Shown: positions 28,997-39,958 of the stretch, piece after piece
How the letters are laid out: each line of letters opens with the position of its first letter
How positions within the stretch are numbered: the first letter of the stretch is position 1
NCBI GenBank assembly: GCA_016936535.1
Contig: JAFGXP010000018.1
Span: forward strand, 1 to 64,000
Direction of reading: 5' to 3'
DNA: 64,000 bases
Source of the DNA: Thiotrichales bacterium
GTDB taxonomy: Bacteria; Pseudomonadota; Gammaproteobacteria; Thiomicrospirales; Thiomicrospiraceae
The notes under the pieces: generated by a model
Seen by the model: the letters and a program-made list of their open reading frames with translations, nothing else
Database searches by the model: none
Told to the model about the DNA's origin: nothing
Made by a program: the position numbers and the translations under genes

Positions 28997-29824
28997 ATGA
29001 GCAGAATTGCACAAAAACTCGCCGCTTTAGCGGCAGCAGGTAAGACGGCACTGGTACCTTATATCACCGCTGGAGATCCACGCCCTGAGGCAACGGTGAG
29101 CCTGATGCATCTTTTGGTTGCTAAGGGGGCGGATATGTTGGAACTGGGTGTTCCTTTTTCCGATCCAATGGCAGATGGTCCCGTGATTCAACGTGCTGTC
29201 GAACGCGCACTGGCGCATCATGTCACCTTGGATGATGTGCTGGAAATGGTGCGTGTGTTTCGTGAAAAAGACAGTGAAACCCCAATTATTTTGATGGGAT
29301 ATCTCAATCCGATTGAGCGCTTTGGTTATGAAGCCTTTTCTCATGCAGCAAGTTCGGTTGGCGTGGATGGTGTTTTGACCGTAGATATGCCGCCTGAAGA
29401 ATCCTTTGGTTATACACCGGCTTTGCGTGAGCAGGGTTTGGATCGAGTTTTTCTGATTTCGCCAACTACGCCTCAGCGTCGTCTGCGCGCGGTCAATGAA
29501 AAAGGCAGCGGGTTTGCTTACTATGTGTCATTGAAAGGCGTAACCGGTTCAAATGAGTTGGATGCGGAAGATGTGGCTCGTCAGATGTTGCGTCTAAAAG
29601 ACGAGTTGCAGTTGCCAATCGGAATTGGTTTTGGGATTCGTAATGGTGAGACGGCTTATGCGATGGCCAAAATGGGCGATGCGGTGATTGTTGGTTCCGC
29701 CTTGGTGAGCTTAATTGAGGCTAATCACAATCAAGATTTGTACACGATTGAGTTGGCACTTGGCGAGAAAATGCAAGAGTTTCGCGATGCCATTGCGCGT
29801 GCTGATGCCGAAAAATCATTTTGA
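28997..29824 (+). CDS. trpA: Tryptophan synthase alpha chain
   Basis: VPYITAGDPRPE, LELGVPFSDPMADGPVIQ, GIGFGIRN. Confidence 0.96.
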   Translation: MSRIAQKLAALAAAGKTALVPYITAGDPRPEATVSLMHLLVAKGADMLELGVPFSDPMADGPVIQRAVERALAHHVTLDDVLEMVRVFREKDSETPIILMGYLNPIERFGYEAFSHAASSVGVDGVLTVDMPPEESFGYTPALREQGLDRVFLISPTTPQRRLRAVNEKGSGFAYYVSLKGVTGSNELDAEDVARQMLRLKDELQLPIGIGFGIRNGETAYAMAKMGDAVIVGSALVSLIEANHNQDLYTIELALGEKMQEFRDAIARADAEKSF

Positions 29825-29836
29825 TAGGTATAAACA

Positions 29837-30691
29837 ATGAATTGGTTTGAAAAAATTCTGCCCAGTATTAAGCAGGTCGCGGAACGTAAAAAATCGGTGC
29901 CGGAAGGTCTATGGACCAAGTGTCCAAAATGTGAAGCCACACTGTATCGTTCGGAAGTCGCCCGCAACCAAGAAGTTTGCCCTAAATGCGATCATCATAT
30001 GCGCCTAGGTGGACGCCTGCGTCTGCAATCTTTTTTGGACGAGGGGAGCTTTAAAGAGTTTGCGGCAGAGGTGACGCCGGTTGATGCATTGAAATTCCGC
30101 GATTTAAAGAAATACAAGGATCGTTTGAGTCAAGCACAAAAAGCGACAGGTGAAAAGGATGCGTTGATTACTGCTCAGGGTACGATTGAGCAGTTACCGG
30201 TGGTGGTTGCGGCCTTTGATTTTGGCTTTATGGGCGGCTCTATGGGCTCCGTGGTTGGCGAGAAGTTTGTTCGAGCGGTTGATATGGCGATTGCCACTCG
30301 CTCCCCTTTTATCTGTTTTTCGGCCAGTGGCGGGGCTCGGATGCAAGAAGCGCTTTTTTCTTTGATGCAGATGGCCAAAACTTCTGCCGCACTTGGACGT
30401 TTGCGTGCACAAGGTTTACCTTTTATTTCGGTTTTAACCGATCCAACGATGGGAGGCGTTTCAGCTTCTTTTGCGATGTTGGGAGATTTGAATGTGGCGG
30501 AGCCTAAGGCGTTGATTGGTTTCGCGGGGCCGCGTGTTATTGAACAGACTGTGCGCGAAAAACTGCCTGAAGGCTTTCAGCGCAGCGAATTCTTGCTGGA
30601 ACACGGTGCGGTGGATCGAATTATTCATCGCCACCAATTGCGTTCTGAGTTGGCCAGCGTTTGTAAGATGCTGCTTAATCAGCCCCAATAA
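29837..30691 (+). CDS. accD: Acetyl-CoA carboxylase carboxyltransferase subunit beta
   Basis: [31 protein letters not shown] zinc finger; [19 protein letters not shown]. Confidence 0.97.
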   Translation: MNWFEKILPSIKQVAERKKSVPEGLWTKCPKCEATLYRSEVARNQEVCPKCDHHMRLGGRLRLQSFLDEGSFKEFAAEVTPVDALKFRDLKKYKDRLSQAQKATGEKDALITAQGTIEQLPVVVAAFDFGFMGGSMGSVVGEKFVRAVDMAIATRSPFICFSASGGARMQEALFSLMQMAKTSAALGRLRAQGLPFISVLTDPTMGGVSASFAMLGDLNVAEPKALIGFAGPRVIEQTVREKLPEGFQRSEFLLEHGAVDRIIHRHQLRSELASVCKMLLNQPQ

Positions 30692-30854
30692 GTTTTAAAT
30701 ACAATCGGTTTTAAGCTTCTTGAGTCTTGGCCCATCTACGATAGCGGCCAAGAAATCTGTCTAGAATTCTCGGCCAGATCCACTATGGCTAGTGAAGCCT
30801 TTAATTGGCGTTTGGTTGAGCTTTCGCCTGTCTTTATCTTGCTTTGAGAGTGTT

Positions 30855-32234
30855 ATGATGCAAGTTTCAAAACCCCATGCGCAAAGCACTTTAACGCAAT
30901 GGCTGGATTGGTTAGTTCAAATGCACCCACAGGAAATTGATATGGGTGTGGCACGAGTCAAGCAAGTGGCCTTAGCGCTCGGCGTCGTCCGCCCAGCTCC
31001 AGTCGTTATCAGTGTCGCTGGCACCAATGGTAAGGGATCCAGTGTGGCGTTTTTGAGTTCAATCTTGCGCCAAGCCGGTTATCAAGTTGGGGCTTACTCC
31101 TCGCCGCATTTGTTGCAATTTAATGAGCGCATTCAAATCAATGGACAAAATGTCAGCGATGCGGATTTGGTTATGGCATTTGCCAAGATTGAGCAAGCGC
31201 GTCAAGCGACTAAATTGACCTACTTTGAATTTGCTACCCTTGCTGCTTTGGTTTTGTTTGCTAAAAACCAAGTACAGGTTGCGGTTTTAGAAGTGGGTTT
31301 GGGGGGGCGTCTGGATGCCGTTAACTTGGTAGATGCAGATGCCGCTTTGATTACCGCGATTGATATTGATCATATAGAGTGGTTAGGCAATGATCGTGCC
31401 CAGATCGCTCGTGAGAAAGCCGGTATCACCCGAACCGGACGGCTTGCTGTTTGTTCCGATCCTCAGCCACCTGAGAGTTTGGCCGAATATTGTCAGCAAC
31501 ATCAAGTGCCTTTGTTGCAGTTGGGGCAGGATTTTGAGTATCGTCAAGCGGCAAATACGTGGTCATTAAGCTGGGGTGAGGCATCAGCAGTGATGCCCAA
31601 ATTGCCTATCCCGGCTCTAAAAGGCGAATTTCAACTACAAAATGCGGCCGGCGTGGTAGCGCTGCTGCAAGCCATGCAAGACCAAGGCCTGTTGCAAGTG
31701 CCCTTATCGGCGATTGAATCGGGATTGCAGCAGGTATTGCATCCTGGACGATTGCAGTCTCTGCGTTTTGTGTATCAGGGGCACCATTACCACTGGTTAT
31801 TGGATGTCGCGCATAATCCGCAATCCGCTCAGGTATTGTCAGACTATTTGCAAGGTGAAAACGCATCCGCTTTACGCGCGCTTTTTTCAGTGCTTTCAGA
31901 CAAGGATGCTACGCCGATGGTGCAAGTATTATCTCCCTTTATTGTCGATTGGCATGTGGCAGAGTTGAAAAATCCGCGCGCGCGCGCCTTGCCTGCTTTG
32001 CAGGCGTTGCTATCGCCTTTAGTGTCTGCAAATCGTACTTTTTATCCAGAGATGATGATGGCGGTACAAGCGGTGCTTGAAATGGAAAAACAGAAAACGT
32101 TGCCACAACAGCCTACTGTGTTAGTTTGGGGTTCTTTTTTCACGGTGGCTGAGGTTTATCAGGCTTTACAGCGCTTGTCTGTACAATTTGCCGTTTCGGA
32201 TACCTCCGCATATCCGGCACCCGCACAAGGGTAA
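30855..32234 (+). CDS. folC: Folylpolyglutamate synthase/dihydrofolate synthase
   Basis: VISVAGTNGKGSSVAFLSSILRQAGYQVGAYSSPHLLQFNERI. Confidence 0.94.
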   Translation: MMQVSKPHAQSTLTQWLDWLVQMHPQEIDMGVARVKQVALALGVVRPAPVVISVAGTNGKGSSVAFLSSILRQAGYQVGAYSSPHLLQFNERIQINGQNVSDADLVMAFAKIEQARQATKLTYFEFATLAALVLFAKNQVQVAVLEVGLGGRLDAVNLVDADAALITAIDIDHIEWLGNDRAQIAREKAGITRTGRLAVCSDPQPPESLAEYCQQHQVPLLQLGQDFEYRQAANTWSLSWGEASAVMPKLPIPALKGEFQLQNAAGVVALLQAMQDQGLLQVPLSAIESGLQQVLHPGRLQSLRFVYQGHHYHWLLDVAHNPQSAQVLSDYLQGENASALRALFSVLSDKDATPMVQVLSPFIVDWHVAELKNPRARALPALQALLSPLVSANRTFYPEMMMAVQAVLEMEKQKTLPQQPTVLVWGSFFTVAEVYQALQRLSVQFAVSDTSAYPAPAQG

Positions 32235-32272
32235 GCGGGTGTGCAATTGAATTTAGAAGACATAGGATAACG

Positions 32273-32938
32273 ATGACCAACACAGTGAATAGTGAAGAAG
32301 ATGTCGTTAAATATCGTTTGGTCGGTGCTTTGGTATGGGTGTTGTTGCTTTTGTTGTTTGTGCCAAGTTGGTACGCGAACCCGGTGCAGCCAGAAGCGCA
32401 AAGTACATCACAGCCTTCGCAACCCACACCCATTGCGATTGCGCCCTATCGTTTACCAGAAACCCCAGTATCAACTGAAGAAAGGCGTGCTGTGGTTGAG
32501 GGCGCGCGCGAGCAGTTTACACAATTGCAAACCCCACCACAGAACACTCCGTTGAATAACACGGCGGTTGAGGTAGGTTCGAGTTCAGCATCATTGCCAT
32601 CTAAGTCACCGACGACGTCTTCCTCGAGCGCGCAGGCTGCGCCAGATCAAAAGCCGGTTTCTCGCTTGCCTGCACAGTTCTATTTTGTGAGATTAGCCTC
32701 TTTTTTTGAGTTAAATAAAGCCAAGGCCTTTATTGAAGAGGCTAAAAAGCAAGGCTTTGATTTGGAGATGAAAACCTTTGACGTTAAAAAGAATGGTCAA
32801 ACGACCAAGGTGTACCAGGTTCGCACCCAAAAATTTAATTCTTTTGACAAAGCCCTCAAAGCCAAACGGAATTTAGATAAAATATTCCACCTTAAAGGTT
32901 CACGAATTCTTGAGATTTCGTCGCAACCGAAAAACTGA
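32273..32938 (+). CDS. SPOR-domain protein (DedD-like)
   Basis: N-terminal TM, low-complexity linker, C-terminal FYFVRLASFFELNKAKAFIEEAKKQGFD... SPOR-like; between folC and purF. Confidence 0.8.
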   Translation: MTNTVNSEEDVVKYRLVGALVWVLLLLLFVPSWYANPVQPEAQSTSQPSQPTPIAIAPYRLPETPVSTEERRAVVEGAREQFTQLQTPPQNTPLNNTAVEVGSSSASLPSKSPTTSSSSAQAAPDQKPVSRLPAQFYFVRLASFFELNKAKAFIEEAKKQGFDLEMKTFDVKKNGQTTKVYQVRTQKFNSFDKALKAKRNLDKIFHLKGSRILEISSQPKN

Positions 32939-32962
32939 TATTCAATAAGAGAGAGTTCATAC

Positions 32963-34483
32963 ATGTGCGGAATTGTTGGCATTGTCACGGTTGGCGTTAA
33001 TTCGGTGAATCAGGAGATTTACGATGCGCTGACTATCCTGCAGCATCGTGGTCAAGATGCAGCCGGAATTGTCACCTGCGAAAACGGTCGTTTTTATCAG
33101 CGTAAAGATAATGGAATGGTTAAGGACGTTTTTCGTACTCGCCACATGCGTGATCTACTCGGTACGATTGGTATTGGTCATGTACGCTATCCAACCGCTG
33201 GCTCCTCATCCAGCGCGGAAGCCCAGCCTTTCTACGTTAACTCGCCCTACGGAATTGTCATGGGTCATAACGGTAACCTAACCAATGCGCACGCTTTGGC
33301 CGAAGAAATTTACCGTACCGATCTTCGCCATCTCAACACCAATTCAGATTCAGAAGTGCTGCTGAATATTTTTGCTCATGAACTTAAAGCGCAGGGCAAA
33401 TTAGAAATTAATCAAGCCGATGTGTTTAATGCGATTCGTCAAGTACACAATCGTGTTCGCGGTGGTTATGCGGCGGTTGGTCTGATTTCTACCATTGGCC
33501 TTTTTGCTTTCCGTGATCCTTATGGCTTGCGTCCGATTGTGGTGGGTGAGCGCAAAACAGCAGCTGGCACAGACTACATGGTGGCATCCGAATCGGTGGC
33601 GCTTGATGGCTTAGGCTTTAGTTTGATTAAGGATTTGGCGCCAGGTGAAGCGGTCGTCGTGACCGATAAAGGTGAAATCACTTTTGAGCAATGCGCGCAA
33701 AACCCAGTTTATTCTCCCTGTATTTTTGAATACGTCTATTTTGCTCGCCCAGATTCGATGATCGATGATATTTCGGTGTATAAGTCTCGTCTGCGCATGG
33801 GCGAAAAGCTGGCTGAAAAAATTCTGCGTGAATGGCCAGACCATGATATTGATGTGGTGATGCCGATTCCTGACACCAGCCGAACGGCCGCCATTGAATT
33901 AGCCAATATTTTAGGCAAGCCTTACCGCGAAGGTTTTATTAAAAATCGTTATATTGGCCGGACATTCATTATGCCGGGTCAGCAATTACGTAAAAAATCG
34001 GTGCGGCAAAAACTCAATCCGATTGATTTAGAATTTGAAGGCAAGAATGTACTGTTGGTGGACGATTCCATTGTTCGTGGCACCACTTCCGGCCAAATTG
34101 TTCAGATGGCGCGCGAGTCTGGCGCGAACAAGGTTTATTTTGCATCGGCGGCACCACCGGTGAAATATCCTTACGTGTATGGCATTGATATGCCATCACC
34201 TTCGGAATTAGTTGCCAGTAATCGCACAACTGAAGAAGTTGCCGAGTTGATCGGCGTTGATAAATTGATCTACCAAGACCTTCAAGATTTGATTGATTCA
34301 GTCAGTGCCGGGTCGAAACAAGTGAATCTATTTGATACCTCTTGTTTCAGTGGTGTTTATGCCACGGGTGACATTACTCCGGAGTATTTGGCTTCGTTGG
34401 ATCAAGCACGTAACGACGATGCGCAAGCGTCAAGTAAGCCAAAAACCGGACAAGAGCCGATTGGCATCCACAATCGGAGCTAG
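32963..34483 (+). CDS. purF: Amidophosphoribosyltransferase
   Basis: [49 protein letters not shown]. Confidence 0.97.
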   Translation: MCGIVGIVTVGVNSVNQEIYDALTILQHRGQDAAGIVTCENGRFYQRKDNGMVKDVFRTRHMRDLLGTIGIGHVRYPTAGSSSSAEAQPFYVNSPYGIVMGHNGNLTNAHALAEEIYRTDLRHLNTNSDSEVLLNIFAHELKAQGKLEINQADVFNAIRQVHNRVRGGYAAVGLISTIGLFAFRDPYGLRPIVVGERKTAAGTDYMVASESVALDGLGFSLIKDLAPGEAVVVTDKGEITFEQCAQNPVYSPCIFEYVYFARPDSMIDDISVYKSRLRMGEKLAEKILREWPDHDIDVVMPIPDTSRTAAIELANILGKPYREGFIKNRYIGRTFIMPGQQLRKKSVRQKLNPIDLEFEGKNVLLVDDSIVRGTTSGQIVQMARESGANKVYFASAAPPVKYPYVYGIDMPSPSELVASNRTTEEVAELIGVDKLIYQDLQDLIDSVSAGSKQVNLFDTSCFSGVYATGDITPEYLASLDQARNDDAQASSKPKTGQEPIGIHNRS

Positions 34484-34552
34484 GTGCTTTAAAACCTGTT
34501 CGATGGTTGTGGGGAGTGTTTGTCCAGGCAGTTCTTTTTAAGCCATTCATCT

Positions 34553-34585
34553 AAGCCGCCAAGGGCGTTCCCGAGGGCGGCTTTT
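34553..34585 (+). terminator. Hairpin terminator-like element after purF
   Basis: AAGCCGCC...GGCGGCTTTT. Confidence 0.5.
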
Positions 34586-34604
34586 CAGTCAGTATGAGGC
34601 CGTT

Positions 34605-35792
34605 ATGTTTGATGAGTTTGAACACTATAATATTGAGACCCTTGCAGTACGTGCGGGTTACGAGCAGACAGGGGAGCAAGAAAATTCGGAAGCGATTTTT
34701 CCCACTTCCAGTTTCCGTTATCAGTCGGCGGCACAAGCTGCCGCTCGTTTTGGTGGGCAAGAGCCGGGAAATGTGTATTCTCGTTTCACCAACCCGACTG
34801 TGCGGGCGTTTGAAAATCGCCTAGCGGCAATGGAAGGTGCTGCCAGTTGCGTGGCAACCGCTTCAGGTATGTCGGCGATTCTGACCACTTTTATGTCTTT
34901 GTGCCAAGCGGGTGATCACGTCGTTTCTTCGCAAAGCATTTTTGGTACAACCAAAGTGTTGTTTACCAAGTATTTAATGAAGTTTGGTTTGGAGGTGACA
35001 TTTGTTTCTCAAACCGATCTCAGTGAATGGCAAGCCGCCATCAGACCCAATACCAAGGCGCTATTTTTGGAGACGCCTTCCAATCCTCTGACGGAGGTGG
35101 CGGATCTTGATGCTTTGAGTCAGCTGGCGAAAGCAAATCAGTGCTTATTGGTAGTGGATAACTGTTTTTGCACGCCTATTTTGCAGCGACCACTTGAGCA
35201 AGGCGCCGACATTGTTATCCACTCTGCGACTAAGTTTTTAGATGGTCAAGGCCGTGCCATAGGGGGTGCGGTTCTGGGAAATGCACAGTTGGTCGGCGAA
35301 GAAGTGCGAGGGTTTTTACGGACTTGCGGTCCGAGTATGAGCCCATTTAATGCTTGGATTTTTTTAAAGGGTTTAGAAACTTTGCCCATTCGGATGCGAG
35401 CGCACTGTGAAAATGCCTTATCACTGGCCAGCTGGTTAAGTCAGCACCCTAAGATTGAAAAAGTGTTTTACCCAGGTTTAACGTCACATCCACAGTATGA
35501 GTTGGCGCATAAACAACAATCGGCTGGTGGAGGTTTGGTGTCGTTTCGAGTTAAGGGCGGCCGCGAGCAGGCTTGGCAGGTAATTGATCACACTAAAATG
35601 GTGTCTATTACCGCAAATTTGGGGGATGTTAAAACTATTATTACTCATCCAGCCACGACGACTCATGTTCGAGTTTCTCCAGAAGACCGCGAAAAAGCGG
35701 GGATTACGGAAAATCTATTACGTATTTCGGTTGGGTTAGAGTCGATTGAAGACATTAAGCGCGATTTAGCGCGTGGTTTAGATCTTATTTGA
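34605..35792 (+). CDS. metZ: O-succinylhomoserine sulfhydrylase
   Basis: PLP Cys/Met metabolism enzyme motifs ([34 protein letters not shown]); follows purF as in other gammaproteobacteria. Confidence 0.88.
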   Translation: MFDEFEHYNIETLAVRAGYEQTGEQENSEAIFPTSSFRYQSAAQAAARFGGQEPGNVYSRFTNPTVRAFENRLAAMEGAASCVATASGMSAILTTFMSLCQAGDHVVSSQSIFGTTKVLFTKYLMKFGLEVTFVSQTDLSEWQAAIRPNTKALFLETPSNPLTEVADLDALSQLAKANQCLLVVDNCFCTPILQRPLEQGADIVIHSATKFLDGQGRAIGGAVLGNAQLVGEEVRGFLRTCGPSMSPFNAWIFLKGLETLPIRMRAHCENALSLASWLSQHPKIEKVFYPGLTSHPQYELAHKQQSAGGGLVSFRVKGGREQAWQVIDHTKMVSITANLGDVKTIITHPATTTHVRVSPEDREKAGITENLLRISVGLESIEDIKRDLARGLDLI

Positions 35793-35796
35793 TTTC

Positions 35797-35823
35797 AAAA
35801 AAGTGCCCGTTGAAAACGGGCAC
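35797..35823 (-). terminator. Terminator between convergent metZ and yhbY
   Basis: GTGCCCGTTgaaAACGGGCAC, perfect 9-bp stem; T6 on minus strand. Confidence 0.75.
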
Positions 35824-35854
35824 GGAAGAGATGTGGTGGGTTGCATGAACGCAT

Positions 35855-36178
35855 TTAATTGCGAGGCAACATAAACTCTGATGGTTCTTTCTGGCGGAAA
35901 ATCACGCAAGTCTTGCCAATCGTTTGCACATGCAGTGCGCCAGTTTGTTGTACAAGTTGTTCAACAATGGCTTGACGGTCTTCGCGCTCACCATACGCAA
36001 TCTTAATTTTGAGTAGTTCGTGATGGCTAAGGGTATTTTCAAGTTCGGTCATCAAGCTCTCGCTTAGACCATTATTGCCGATAATCAGCATTGGCTTAAT
36101 GTTGTGCGCAATGCCGCGTAAATATTTAAGTTGATTGTTGCTGAGTTCGGTGAGTGATTTTTTGCGGTTTTGTGCCAT
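35855..36178 (-). CDS. yhbY: CRM-domain ribosome assembly RNA-binding protein YhbY
   Basis: LSNNQLKYLRGIAHNIKPMLIIGNNGLSESLMTELENTLSHHELLKIKIAY. Confidence 0.92.
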   Translation of the reverse strand: MAQNRKKSLTELSNNQLKYLRGIAHNIKPMLIIGNNGLSESLMTELENTLSHHELLKIKIAYGEREDRQAIVEQLVQQTGALHVQTIGKTCVIFRQKEPSEFMLPRN

Positions 36179-36235
36179 TGAGTGTTTCAAATCCATACTT
36201 ATTTAATTAAGCGGTTATTGTAGTAGAAATAGAAT

Positions 36236-36853
36236 ATGTCGAGAAGTAAATCCAGCGCTAACTGGCTCAAAGAGCATTTTGATGATCCTTTTGTGAATAA
36301 AGCTAAGCTTGAAGGCTGGCGTTCTCGTGCTGTTTATAAGCTGCAAGAGATTGATGATAAGGACAAACTCTTTAGGCCGGGGATGGTTGTTGTCGATTTG
36401 GGTGCGGCACCAGGTGGATGGTCGCAATGGACCACTCACAAAGTTGGCCAACAAGGTGAGGTCTTTGCCTTGGATATTTTGCCGGTTGAACCTTTTGCCG
36501 GTGTGCATTTTATTCAAGGCGACTTTCGGGATGAAGCGGTTTACAACCAGCTTTTGTCTGCACTAAATGGGCGCGAGGTTGATGTGGTGATGTCCGATAT
36601 GGCACCCAATATGAGTGGCAGTAAGGCAGTCGATATTCCGCGCGCGATGTATTTGGTTGAGTTGAGTGTTGAATTAGCAGATCAGGTTCTGAAAAAAAAT
36701 GGTGATCTGCTGATGAAAGTGTTTCAAGGAGAGGGTTACAACAGCTTGATTCAGGATCTCAAAGGGAAATACGCGAAAGTCATTACGCGTAAACCCGAAG
36801 CTTCGCGGGCGCGCAGTAAGGAGATTTATCTTTTGGCGCGAGGAAAGAAATAG
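36236..36853 (+). CDS. rlmE: 23S rRNA (uridine2552-2'-O)-methyltransferase
   Basis: SRAVYKLQEIDDKDKLFRPGMVVVDLGAAPGGWSQW. Confidence 0.95.
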   Translation: MSRSKSSANWLKEHFDDPFVNKAKLEGWRSRAVYKLQEIDDKDKLFRPGMVVVDLGAAPGGWSQWTTHKVGQQGEVFALDILPVEPFAGVHFIQGDFRDEAVYNQLLSALNGREVDVVMSDMAPNMSGSKAVDIPRAMYLVELSVELADQVLKKNGDLLMKVFQGEGYNSLIQDLKGKYAKVITRKPEASRARSKEIYLLARGKK

Positions 36854-37024
36854 TGTTATTGGAGTGGGGTTTTAATTTAGTAAATTTATTAAACTGATTA
36901 AAAATCCCAATTGGCTATAAGTTTTATTTATAAAAAAGTGTGGTAGAGTGGCGTTTGCAGGCAAAGTGTGTTCCAATTTTGCTTCTGCTTATGGGTTTTA
37001 AGGTCTAAAAGACAAGGTTCTGCA

Positions 37025-39004
37025 ATGAAGAATAATGACATGTTAAAAAACATCTTGATTTGGGTCGTCGTTGCGACCATCCTGATGACCGTTTTTAACC
37101 ATTTCAGCGCTCAAAATCAGAGTGTTTCTAGCCGTTTGGATTACTCAGATTTTATTGAACAGGTTCATCAAGGTCAAATCAGTCAAGTAATTATTGAAGG
37201 TCAGACCATTCGTGGTATCTATGCTAATGGCGGAAGCTTCTCGACTTTTAATCCCGGGGATCCAGGGTTAATGGGAGATTTACTGGATAACCGCGTCAAG
37301 ATTACTGCGAAACCACCAGAGCAACAAAGCGTGCTCATGCAGATTTTTATCTCATGGTTCCCGATGCTATTGTTGATTGGCGTATGGATTTTTTTCATGC
37401 GTTCAATGGGTGGTGGCGTTGGTGGTAAGGGCGGCCCAATGTCGTTCGGTAAGTCAAAAGCTCGAATGATGACCGAAGACCAGAATAAAATTACGCTAGA
37501 AGATGTTGCGGGTGCGGATGAAGCCAAACAGGAAGTTGGCGAGATTGTCGATTTCCTGAGAGACCCAAGTAAATATCAGAATTTAGGTGGTAGTATTCCG
37601 CGTGGCGTTTTGATGGTCGGGCCACCAGGTACGGGTAAAACCTTGCTGGCAAAAGCGATCGCGGGTGAAGCGAAAGTGCCATTTTTCACCATTTCTGGTT
37701 CTGACTTTGTGGAAATGTTTGTCGGGGTGGGTGCTTCTCGAGTACGCGATATGTTTGAGCAAGCCAAAGCGCATGCGCCCTGTATCATCTTTATTGATGA
37801 AATTGATGCGGTAGGTCGCAGCCGTGGTACAGGCATGGGCGGCGGTAACGACGAGCGTGAACAAACCTTGAACCAAATGCTGGTTGAGATGGATGGTTTC
37901 GAAGGCAATGAAGGAATTATCGTGATTGCGGCAACCAACCGTGCGGATGTTTTAGATCCAGCCTTGCTGCGTCCGGGTCGTTTTGATCGCCAGGTCACGG
38001 TCGGCTTGCCAGACATTCGTGGTCGCGAGCAGATCCTTAAGGTGCATATGCGCAAAGTCCCTTTGGCAGAAGATGTTAATCCCTCTTACATTGCTCGTGG
38101 TACGCCAGGTTTTTCAGGGGCGGATTTAGCGAACTTGGTTAACGAAGCTGCACTTTTTGCCGCGCGTGAAAGCGCCAAGCTGGTGACGCAAAAGCATTTT
38201 GAAAAAGCGAAAGATAAAATCTTAATGGGCGTTGAGCGCAAATCAATGGTTATGAGTGAAGAAGAGCGTCGAATGACGGCTTATCACGAATCGGGCCATG
38301 CGATTGTGGGCTTTCTCGTTCCTGAACACGATCCTGTTTATAAAGTTAGTATTATGCCGCGTGGCCGAGCGCTTGGCGTTACCATGTACTTGCCGGAAGA
38401 GGATAGCTATAGCTATTCCAAACGCAAGCTGGAATCGCAGCTTTCCAGCTTATATGGTGGACGTCTGGCAGAAGAGATTGTCTATGGTCTTGATGCGGTG
38501 ACCACCGGAGCAAGCAATGATATTGAGCGAGCTACGATGATTGCACGCAATATGGTAACCAAATGGGGGCTGTCGGATTCACTGGGTCCTTTGCTCTACG
38601 AAGAAGAGGATCGTTCTGGGTTTATGGGAACCTCTCGCAATGCGAATGTTTCGGGCGAAGTATCTCAGAAAATTGACGAAGAGATTCGTGCTCTGATCGA
38701 CCGTAATTATGAGCGAGCGCGTAAAATTTTGACCGATAACCGCGAAAAACTTGAAATCATGACCGATTGTCTTATGAAGTACGAAACCATTGATCGTGAG
38801 CAGGTTGAACGAATCATGCGTGGTGAAGATCCGGGTGCGCCAAAAGATTGGACTGAAGAGTCCACTCAACCGCCGTCACCTCCTGCTGAGACCCGTTCAT
38901 TGGAAGAGTCTTCTGAGCATAAAGCGGATGAGCCGGATTCGATTAAAAAAGATATGGCGTCTGATGATGCGATGAATGATTCGGGCGAACCAAAACTGCA
39001 TTAG
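37025..39004 (+). CDS. ftsH: ATP-dependent zinc metalloprotease FtsH
   Basis: [50 protein letters not shown]. Confidence 0.97.
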   Translation: MKNNDMLKNILIWVVVATILMTVFNHFSAQNQSVSSRLDYSDFIEQVHQGQISQVIIEGQTIRGIYANGGSFSTFNPGDPGLMGDLLDNRVKITAKPPEQQSVLMQIFISWFPMLLLIGVWIFFMRSMGGGVGGKGGPMSFGKSKARMMTEDQNKITLEDVAGADEAKQEVGEIVDFLRDPSKYQNLGGSIPRGVLMVGPPGTGKTLLAKAIAGEAKVPFFTISGSDFVEMFVGVGASRVRDMFEQAKAHAPCIIFIDEIDAVGRSRGTGMGGGNDEREQTLNQMLVEMDGFEGNEGIIVIAATNRADVLDPALLRPGRFDRQVTVGLPDIRGREQILKVHMRKVPLAEDVNPSYIARGTPGFSGADLANLVNEAALFAARESAKLVTQKHFEKAKDKILMGVERKSMVMSEEERRMTAYHESGHAIVGFLVPEHDPVYKVSIMPRGRALGVTMYLPEEDSYSYSKRKLESQLSSLYGGRLAEEIVYGLDAVTTGASNDIERATMIARNMVTKWGLSDSLGPLLYEEEDRSGFMGTSRNANVSGEVSQKIDEEIRALIDRNYERARKILTDNREKLEIMTDCLMKYETIDREQVERIMRGEDPGAPKDWTEESTQPPSPPAETRSLEESSEHKADEPDSIKKDMASDDAMNDSGEPKLH

Positions 39005-39028
39005 TGGTTTGCGTCATGATCGAACTCT

Positions 39029-39054
39029 AACCCTGCTTCGTGCAGGGTTTTTTT
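39029..39054 (+). terminator. ftsH terminator
   Basis: AACCCTGCttcgtGCAGGGTTTTTTT. Confidence 0.85.
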
Positions 39055-39100
39055 ATAGAGTCAAGTAAGCGATTTAAACCCGTTTAAAAAGAGAGAACTC

Positions 39101-39931
39101 ATGGATTTAGTTAATTGGTTGGCTGCAGTACAGCGTGAAAAAGGGCATGCAGCCATTATGGGGATTCTCAATGTAACGCCAGATTCTTTTTCAGATGGCG
39201 GGCGTTTTAATCAGATGGACGCATTTAAACGTCAAGCGGAACAAATGGTGGCTGATGGTGTGGATATCTTTGATGTAGGAGGAGAGTCAACTCGGCCAGG
39301 TGCAGAGCCTGTCAGCTTAGAGCAAGAGTTAGCTCGTGTTTTGCCAGCCATTGAATGGTTGCATGAAACCTTTGCCTTGCCTATTTCAGTGGATACCTAT
39401 AAACCCGAAGTGATGAAGCAGGCCGTTGAAGCGGGGGCGAATTTTATTAATGATGTTAATGCATTGCAGGCTAAAGAGGCGTTGTCGGTGGTGGCCAGTT
39501 TGGGGATGCCTGTTTGTTTGATGCACAAGCAGGGTGAGCCGAAAACCATGCAGTTGACAGCAGGCTATCAAGATGTGGTCGGTGAGGTGTACCAATTTTT
39601 GTCTGAACGGATCGCCACCTGTGTCCAATCTGGAATCGCTCAGGAATCAATTATGATTGATTTAGGTTTTGGTTTTGGTAAGCGCTTTGAGGATAATTGC
39701 CTATTGTTTCAGCAGATGACGCGTTTTACCGACTTGGGATGCCCGCTTTTGGTTGGTGTTTCGCGTAAGCGAATGCTGGGACAAATAATCGACGCAGAAA
39801 GGGTTGAGAAGCGCTTGCAGGCAAGCGTAACGGCTGCGGTGCTGGCAGCACAAAAGGGCGCGGCAGTGGTTCGGGTGCATGATGTAAAACCGACGCGTGA
39901 AGCCTTATTGACAGCAAAGTATCTGGGTTAA
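39101..39931 (+). CDS. folP: Dihydropteroate synthase
   Basis: IMGILNVTPDSFSDGGRF, DIFDVGGESTRPGAEPV. Confidence 0.96.
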   Translation: MDLVNWLAAVQREKGHAAIMGILNVTPDSFSDGGRFNQMDAFKRQAEQMVADGVDIFDVGGESTRPGAEPVSLEQELARVLPAIEWLHETFALPISVDTYKPEVMKQAVEAGANFINDVNALQAKEALSVVASLGMPVCLMHKQGEPKTMQLTAGYQDVVGEVYQFLSERIATCVQSGIAQESIMIDLGFGFGKRFEDNCLLFQQMTRFTDLGCPLLVGVSRKRMLGQIIDAERVEKRLQASVTAAVLAAQKGAAVVRVHDVKPTREALLTAKYLG

Positions 39932-39958
39932 GTGAAGGGCACTGAGGAGGTGCGGGTG

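Noticed and set aside
37576-38055. 159-aa minus ORF antisense to ftsH
   Set aside because: Shadow of a highly conserved AAA domain; low-complexity composition.
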